A stretch of 16,204 bases of DNA from Auxenochlorella pyrenoidosa (taxonomy: Eukaryota; Chlorophyta; Trebouxiophyceae; Chlorellales; Chlorellaceae): the NCBI GenBank assembly GCA_001430745.1, contig KQ481995.1:16873-33076 (forward strand), read 5' to 3'. This document shows positions 1 to 7,600 of this stretch, piece by piece (position 1 is the first letter of the stretch; the number at the start of each line of letters is the position of its first letter). The position numbers were made by a program, and so were the translations under genes. A model generated the notes under the pieces. It saw only the letters and a program-made list of their open reading frames with translations, ran no database searches and was not told where the DNA came from.

Positions 1-41
1 AAACCCCAACCACCCAACCACCCACCCACCCCTGCCCGCAG

Positions 42-654
42 GTGCGCCACCTGCGGCAACCCGATGAGCGAGCGCATGCGCCCCAGCTGGTGCCCCGGCT
101 GCAAGGCCACGCCCTTCTGCAGCCAGGAGTGCCACCGCGTGCTGTACGCGCAGCACCGGGCCGTGTGCTCCTCCATGCTGACCAAGCCGCTGCTGCCCAG
201 CCAGGTGCGGCGCAACGTGTGCTTTGGAATAAACGCCAGCTGCTCTTCTCTGGTCCCTTTCTTTCTCTTGCTTTGGGCTCGACAGCGCCAGCAGGCGCTG
301 GCAGCAGGCTGCCCAGCTGTCCCTGCTCGCGCTGCCCAGCCCGGGTGCTGCATGCCCCTGCCATCGAGACAGGCGCCCGCTCTGCAGCAGAGAGGGACCC
401 GTGCTGCCGCTGCTGCCGCTGCTGCTGCTGCTGCTGCCGCTGCCAGTGCAGCTCCCCACCGTTGCACCTTCCCCCGCCCCCTTCATGCCCACACCATGCA
501 GATCGCGCTGCGCATGGCTGTGGAGGTGCACACCGTGCACGGCGCCACGGGCGCCACGCTGCAGCAGGCGGTGCTCCGCCAGATGGGCGCCGTGCAGCGC
601 AGCTACCAGGCAGCTGCAGCAGCGGCGGCCGCGGCGGGGGTGGTGGACGAGTGA
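42..654 (+). CDS. MYND-type zinc-finger protein, 3' end of gene (partial)
   Basis: Proposed exons are 42-204 and 502-654; the gene begins upstream of the window. The first exon follows a pyrimidine-rich acceptor (ccctgcccgcag). It reads CATC, then CPGC about 13 residues later, then FCSQEC, then H and C in the order HRAVC. This is the zinc-ligand order of a MYND finger (PF01753), a protein-protein interaction module. A CAG/GTGCGG donor follows at 205, and an atgcag acceptor ends at 501. The second exon encodes a short helical stretch (IALRMAVEVHTVHG) and a poly-Ala tail, with stop TGA at 652-654. The 297-nt intron is a multiple of three and has no stop, so retention would also give an open protein. 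An alternative acceptor near 284 (gctcgacag) is possible. Because the rest of the protein lies outside the window, the fused domains and function are unknown. The MYND call is firm; the exon 2 boundary is moderate. Confidence 0.72.
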
Positions 655-1607
655 GCGCGGTGCGGCAGCTGGGGCCGCCTGACTGACGGGTGGCCCCCGG
701 CCATGCCTGCCTCGCAGTTCGCGCCACCTTCCCCAATAAATCCTGTCGGCCGCCCGTTTGCACCCTGCACTCTTAACCCATCTGGCCCCTCTTGGCCCGC
801 CTGCGATTCCTCGCCAGCAGCAGCTGCACCCAGCCCGCAGCCCCTCCCAGCCGTGTCGCTGGCCTGACCCATCTTGTTTGCGCCCCTGCACACCGCGCGC
901 ACGCGCCGCCGCCCATCTTTTCCGCAGCACAGCAGCAGCCAGCAGCCCCTTTTTAATGCAGGATCGCATGCCTCATCGTTTGCAAGTTTGCAGTGCCTCC
1001 TGTCTCCCACAACACCCATCGACTCTTGACAGCCCCTGTGCTGGTGTCACAGGCAACGTGGGGCGCTGTTTGCCGGGCTGGCGGACCGGCACAGCCACCC
1101 CATCTGCTTGTTGGGCCTACACAGGCGCGTGTAATGGAAAGCAGCCAGCCGGGCAAGGGGCGAGGCAGCCATGCAGCGCGGCTTCAGGGGATGGATGTGT
1201 TAACACCGAAATGGCATGGACCAGCAAAACTGCTAGATGCTGTGAGAAAACCTGGTAAGACTCTGTGAAAAGCATGAGGATGGCTGGGAACAGTGTGACT
1301 GTTGGGTATGGAAGGTGACATTGCGCTGGGTGAATCTGAAAGGGCATGCATGTGAACAGCAGGCTTGGGTGAAACAGGGCTGAGGTGGCCGCGAGAGCAA
1401 CGCGGATGCGTGAGAACCGACCTGGGCAGGCAAAAATGGCGGGCAGGGAAAACTGCGCCTTGGCCTTGCATGAGTGCTGGACCTGGCTCTCTTGCTTGAG
1501 TTTTTGCTCTGGATTGAGCTCCTCACTCATCCGCCTCACTTCTTGATTGTCACCTGCAAACATGAAGGCCCATGCCTCAGTCAATCGCTGCCTGAGGTGC
1601 TCACTCC
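655..1607. other. Convergent intergenic region / 3' UTRs
   Basis: This is about 950 bp between the stop of the MYND gene and the stop of the PhoX-like gene on the opposite strand. I see no convincing exon on either strand; open frames here are low-complexity. AATAAA occurs at 735-740 and TGTAA at 1130-1134 on the + strand. No TGTAA was found on the - strand to serve the PhoX-like gene. Confidence 0.5.
1130..1134 (+). terminator. Candidate TGTAA poly(A) signal for the MYND gene
   Basis: TGTAA is the common polyadenylation signal of green algae. This copy lies about 475 nt after the stop codon at 652-654. The distance is long but not excessive for green-algal 3' UTRs. AATAAA at 735-740 is the alternative. 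A 5-mer can occur by chance. Confidence 0.35.
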
Positions 1608-4600
1608 CTAATTCACACGCCCAGTGGGACCACCGCCTGCCCTAGCATGGGCACCGAGCAGGCCCGCGCAGCACAGCACAGGCGCCTGCACCAAGCACGA
1701 CACGTCTGGACTGCTCTGCCGCTGTCCACACATGCAGCAGAGCAACTTGGGCCGCCTCGCCTTGGGGGTGCTCCGCACGCTGTGCTTCTCGGCGTCGCTC
1801 TGGGCATAGGGGATGCCCTGGAAGGAGGCCCCCTTGGCGCCCGCCACGTCTGCAGGGCAGACCGGGCCAGGACGGCGGTGCGGCAGTCAACCCCGACGGC
1901 TGAGCCAACCCGCCTCAAAAAGGCTGCTGCAGCGAGGGCTTCCCTGCGGCCTGGGCGGGCATGAAAGGCACCTGCTCCTGTCTGAAGCTGTCTGAAGCTG
2001 CAGCAGGCAGCAGGGCTCACCGGACGCCTTCCAGTGGAGGTAGCCAACGTAGCCGTCCCTGCCCTTGGACAGCGGGTCGGATGCCAGGGCGGTGAAGGCT
2101 GCGGGGCAGGGCAGAGAGGAGGCACATCAGTTTGAGGAAGAGACAGCAGGTTGCTGGGGCACAGAGCCGGTGGTGAGCAGCAGACCCTCAATGGCGGGTC
2201 ACAATGCAGGCATGGCAGCGGCAGGGGCTTGAATGCAAGCAAGCAAGGAGGCGGATTGCAGGGTGTGCTGCACAGGCATGAGCGTCCCAATCCCCTCCCA
2301 CACATCCAAGGCACAGCAAGAGCTGCGGCTGCTCAAGGCTGCTCCAGCCAAGAGCGGTTGCAAGGGGGCCCGAAGCGCATCATTATTCCAACATGCTGGC
2401 GCGACTCACGGTCTTCGTAGGGGTGTTGCAGCACGGCCATGGCGTACGAGAAGCCATTGATGTTGGGGTAGTAGTAGGGAGAGGTGACCTGCAGCATGCC
2501 AGGTTGGCATAGCAGCACACAGCGCGACACAAATGGGTACCATAGGGTGCAGAGGGGAGCCTACTGTGCCCTTGCGCAGTGTGCAGGCAGCTGCCTCCGT
2601 CGGCTGCCTGCCGCTGATGCTTGGTGCTGAGTGGCATTGCCTGGGCACACCATGCAGCTGGCTTGCCGGGCAGGCACCCACCTCGGCACCATAGGGGGCA
2701 GACAGGATGCGCTTGAGGGAGCCTGCGAGGCGGGCCGCAGCAGGCGGCAGGCTTCTCAGCGGCAGCAAGTGCCGGCAGGCTGCTGCCGCACAGGCTTCAT
2801 CTCAATTGACACGGCGCCACAAAGGAGCTGGGCAGCCCCACTGTGCTCCACTCCCCAAGCCTCCGGCCCCGCCCAGCCTCACGGCTCTTCATGTCCATGG
2901 CCCAGAGAACATCGTTCTCGTGATCGCCCGAGTCCTGCAAAGCGTGAGCCACGGGACAGCAGGGCTGAAGTCAACGCACGTTCTCGGAGCTTGGACGAGT
3001 GTCTGTGCTCTGGCTGCTGCCGACGACGACAGTTGGCCAGCGGGACACAGGCGGCGTGAGTTAATGCATGGCGCCGCAGGGCTGGTTTACTGTCTTGGAC
3101 GGCTTGAATGCAAAACCATGCTGGAATGCAACACCTTGCCGGCACTTACCTCTGCGATGAGCAGGGTGTCGAGGTCCCCGATGAAGTGGACGTTGTCGGG
3201 GCTGGCAATCGACTCGGGGTCGCACCCGTTGGCATAGTCGGCTGCCAGGCGGTCGGTGGCACAGCAGGGTGGGGCCAGCAGGGGCCATTAGGGAGCGTCA
3301 GGAGGCGGCAACTGTGGGGGGTGTTGCCTGCCACTGGGATTCCATGTGCCAAACGCGACTGGCTTGGAATGCAATCCCGGGAGCACTGGGGGCCCAGGCG
3401 GGCGCCGTGGCCCGCCTTGTGTTTTTGCAGGCGCGTTGCGTGGCCCAGCGCTCACTTGTGTTTGGGTTGAGGCGGCCGCACACCAGGGCAGACATGCTGT
3501 AGGCAGCAAAGTTTCGGTCCAGCTGCAATGCAGGGGGGGGCGCAGCCAGGGCGTTTGTGGTACCATCAGCAGGCCTGGTGCGCTGCACTTGCTCCCGACC
3601 TTGGCAGCCCGCTGCTCTGTCGCTTCACAGGAGAGGCGCCGAACACCCCGCCTCCACATGTGCAGGGGCACCATGCTCCCGGCAGCCGTGAGCCCTGCCG
3701 CTCCCCTGCGACCCACCCATCTGCGCACACAGACACACACACACCACCCCCCCCATCACCGCCAAGCCATCCCGACCCATTTTGTCCCCGCACCGGCAGG
3801 CGGTACACACAGCCACACTTGTTGTAGGGCAGGCGAATGTGGTTGCCACCGCCCTGGTCCCACCTGCAGCAGGGGGGGGGGGGGGGGGGGCACACGCTGG
3901 CTGTGCGCAAACGCAGCGGCGTGCGCCCTGCAGCCAGAGCGTGCAGCGCCACGAGCTCTCGGCACGCGACGGGCAGCAGCCCGCACGGGTCACATGAGTC
4001 GCATTACGGCTGGCCGTCCCTGGCTGCCAGGTGACGGCCTTGAAAACTGGGAATAGCCCGTGCTGCGGGTGCCGCAGCAGATGTGGTGTGAGTTTGGTTC
4101 AAAATAGATAACTGGCGTGGCTCTCACTTTGGGTTGGAAGTGCCCTTGGAGGCAGAGTTCTCCATACCTGGGTGGGCAGGCGGTGGAGGCGGCGAGAGGC
4201 GTTTGTAAGCAAAGGTATCCGTTGGGGGTAGTGGGTAAGCGCTTCGGGTGCTGGTGTCCGAAGGGCGGCTGCTGCGTTTAGATGTGCTGCGCTGCGCTGC
4301 CTTGAACGTAGCAGTCGGCTGCGCTGCGCTGCCCTGCCCTGCCCTCACCGTAGCGGATGGAGGAGAGGGAGGTGTACAGCTGGCGGCGCTTGGGGTCGTA
4401 TGTTATGCCCTCCCACCTGCAGGGCGATGGGGAGGGGCCACCAAGCAAGCTTTCCATTCCTGGCATGTCGCGCTCCCTTGCAAAAGAAGCTGCCGGCACA
4501 TGATAGTTGCAAATGAAGTTGCCGGCACGTGATGAGCACGTGCCGGCATGCCTGGGCTGGGCAGCGGCGCATGCTCAAGGCAGCCCTTGCCCCCACACTT

Positions 4601-7600
4601 TTGGAACTCGTTGGAATCCAACCCCCTTCTGGAAGCAATAAAGAAATGCGAAAAAGGAAGAGAAAATAAGGGAATTCAAAAGAAAGTGACCCACTTTTGG
4701 AACTCGGTGGTGGCGCCCTTGTACGCGGCATAGCGCCGGGTCTCAAGGAAGGCAGCCGCCTGGGCCATGCCCGGCTGCAGCAGCGGGGGGGGGGCAAGGG
4801 GAGGGCGCCCGGCAGCCTCGGTCTTCCGTCCGCTGCATGTGTCCAGTTCAGCAAGTGCGGCTGCTGGGTGGCACTGCCGGCGGCGCGGCGCATGCGCATG
4901 GTGCATCACCTGCAGTGTCTCAGCCATGCCTTCCCCCTGTGGATGCACTGCCCACCCCGCCTCCCCACCAACCTTGAGCTTCATGCACTCGGCGCTCCAC
5001 TCATCCTGGTTCATGCCCACAAAGCCGGGGGGGCACTTCTTGGTGGTGGCGTTGAAGGGGGCTGCGGTCGTGGAGAGGGGGTGAGCTGCCTGGGTCGGGC
5101 TGCAAGCGTTCCGGGCCACACCGTTCCAAGCCGCACTGCGCAGAGCTTCTACCATGCATGGTCCATGTATGGGCATTCTGGAACCCGGACCCCTGATCAC
5201 CCTGGATGCGCCCCGCTGGACACCAGAGGCACCAATAAAGGCACCTGGCGTGTCACACGAGCCTTGGCGCAGGGCATGCTGTCGAGATCTTGGGAATCCA
5301 GCGTCGGCCATGCACGGCCTGCCCCTTGCAGGCATGCCCCCTTGCCTTGCACTGCGACAGACGGGAGAGGCGCCTGCGCCCACTCGAAGTGTGTGCTCAC
5401 CCCCCCAAAGGGCAGCGAGCCTTTCCTGCTCTCACCTGCCTCAAAGATGTCTGAGAACTTGAGTGACTCTGCCATGTCCTTGAGCTCATCGTTGTCTCCT
5501 GCACTCAGTCAATCAAATCAGCCGAAAAGTCACCAGTCACGGAGAACTGTATCAGTTTGGGTGCAAGTGCAGGCAAGAGGCTCGCCAAGCGCATGCACGC
5601 GCATGTGGCATCAAGGCACGCCCGCCGGTGCCGCACGCAATGCGGGCAGACGCTGCTTGGCAGCTTCGTTAGGCAGCCCGACGCAGCACCCACCCTTGCC
5701 GAGGTAAATCCAGGAGAGGGAGAAGGCGCCGCCGTTGAGCGCGCTGTTCTGCTTGAAGCGGGCGGCATACAGCTTGCCTGCGGGCAGAGAGGGGTCCCGT
5801 ATGAGTGGCACTGGGATGCAAAGTGGGCTGGGCACAGCCAGCGGCTGCGTCCCTGCCGACAGGGTCTGGGGTCACAACCGCCAAAGGGCTGCGACCATCC
5901 AGTCTGCACTCACAGCAGTGGTAATCAGGGCGGCGCAGCGGGCGCGCACCAGAGGTCAGGTCGCCCGGTCGGTCGGCCACAAAGCGGAAGAAGCCGCCGT
6001 TGGTGCCGTCGTCGGTCGCGTACCTGCGGCAGGGGGCAGCCAGCAGAATATGCATGCTTTTAGGTTTATTATGTATGTTTTTTTGTTGCATGTGTTGTTT
6101 TGTTGCTTTGCACAAAGTTCATTGTTGAGCAGCTCTGGAGAGGAGCCCGGCGAGGAGATGAAGACCAGTGCTGCTGCAGGTGCCAGGGTTGCTGGGTCCT
6201 CCAGCTGCCGCGATCCAGGCGGCCACTAGCACAGCGCAGCTGACTGCTCTGCCTGCTGGGGTCCTAAGCTGGAGATGCCGGGGCCCATGGATGCAGGGGT
6301 GCAGAGCTGCACTGCTCGTCTTTGCCCGCACTCACACAGTGCGCTGGTCTGGCATCACCAGGCTGCAGAGGTAGGGGTTGGGCCGCAAGTTGCAAAGCAG
6401 CTCAGGCTGAGTGTTTGACAGGCTACACCACAGCGTGAGGGCGCTGAGGCGCGCCGCAAGGCAGCGCTGATTCACAGGCTGCAGTGCAGGCAATCGGGCA
6501 CTCCAGGGTCCAAATTCAAACTCAAGGCCCCAACTCTGTCTGTGTCGCAAGTTCCGTTGCGGATAGACAGACTTTAAGCCCAAACAAGCAAGCAAGCAAC
6601 TCACGCCATCTCCCAGCTGGCGCGGCCGAGGGTGTAGTACTTCTCCACAGTGGGGGTGCCATCGGCCTGCACCGTTGTCTCGGCGATGTGGCCGTAGCGG
6701 TACGGGCTGCAAGGCCGTGGGAGCGCAGGCTGGCGGAGTTGGAAAGCAGGCCGGCTTGGCCGAGCGCAAGACAGACTGGAGTGTTGGATGGTGGCATCGG
6801 TGATGGCGGACGGGCAGCCAACAGGGGACAGAACATGGGCAGCACAGGATGAACGGTGCAGGGGTGGGCCCACATGTCTGCTGCCTGGAACCGGCAGGGG
6901 TGCACTCACTTGAAGCGGGCCAGAACGTTGTCAAACGTCAGCTGCGCGGGAGGACCCGGCAAGGGGTGGCAGGGTGGGTAGGAGGGCGCTCGGCCTCGGC
7001 CAGCCTGATGGCTGCCAGAGCCAGCTCCAACACTGGCGAACACAGGTGCAACTCCGCCCCGTACACTCGCAATGTTAGTAAACTAGCCCACGTGGGCGCA
7101 GGTCCCTTCCATGCGAGCCCACACTCCCTCATGAGGCCTGCCCGTGTGTGGCACGTGCCTGGCTGGGGTACAGGTTGAAGTATCGCATGAAGTTTTCGAT
7201 GTCGATCCAGTCGTAGCCCTCGGCGTTGTGCAGCAGCTCCTTCAGGCTGGCCAGGTCGGTGGCCTGCACCACAGGGCTGGGGCCAAGCCCCCACGGTGGG
7301 CAACAGCCAGGGGCAGGCATGCCTGCGCAGCAAAAGGTGGCAACCGCCCGCACCAACCTGCGCGGCGAGTCGGGCCAGCCAGGACGACGGCCCGCGGCGG
7401 CGGGAGGCAGCGCAAGGCATGCAGCAGCGATGCGTGCCAGGTGCGGGGGAGGATGCAACCATGAGGGGCATGCTGCTGGTGCACCACGGGTGACATGTGG
7501 GGGGTGTGCTGGGCGGCAGCAAGAACAGGGCAGAGACCGAGTGGATGTGGTGGTCTCAGGCTGAGACAGGTTTAGTCATAAGGTTGCAGCAGACCCATCG

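Noticed and set aside
735..740. AATAAA as poly(A) signal of the MYND gene
   Set aside because: It is possible, but green algae mainly use TGTAA and one occurs at 1130-1134, so it is kept only as an alternative.
4697..5707. 336-codon open frame on the + strand
   Set aside because: It is antisense to exons 13-16 of the PhoX-like gene, shows no recognisable domain and has composition expected from GC-rich complement sequence.
6047..6054. GAATATGC, matching the plant phosphate-starvation (PHR1) site GNATATNC
   Set aside because: It is suggestive for a phosphatase gene, but it is a single copy deep in intron 11, the consensus is short, and none was found in the promoter side 9759-10030.
6045..6125. 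T-rich island in intron 11 as a mobile element or promoter
   Set aside because: There are no terminal repeats, target duplications or coding content; it is simply an AT-rich stretch.
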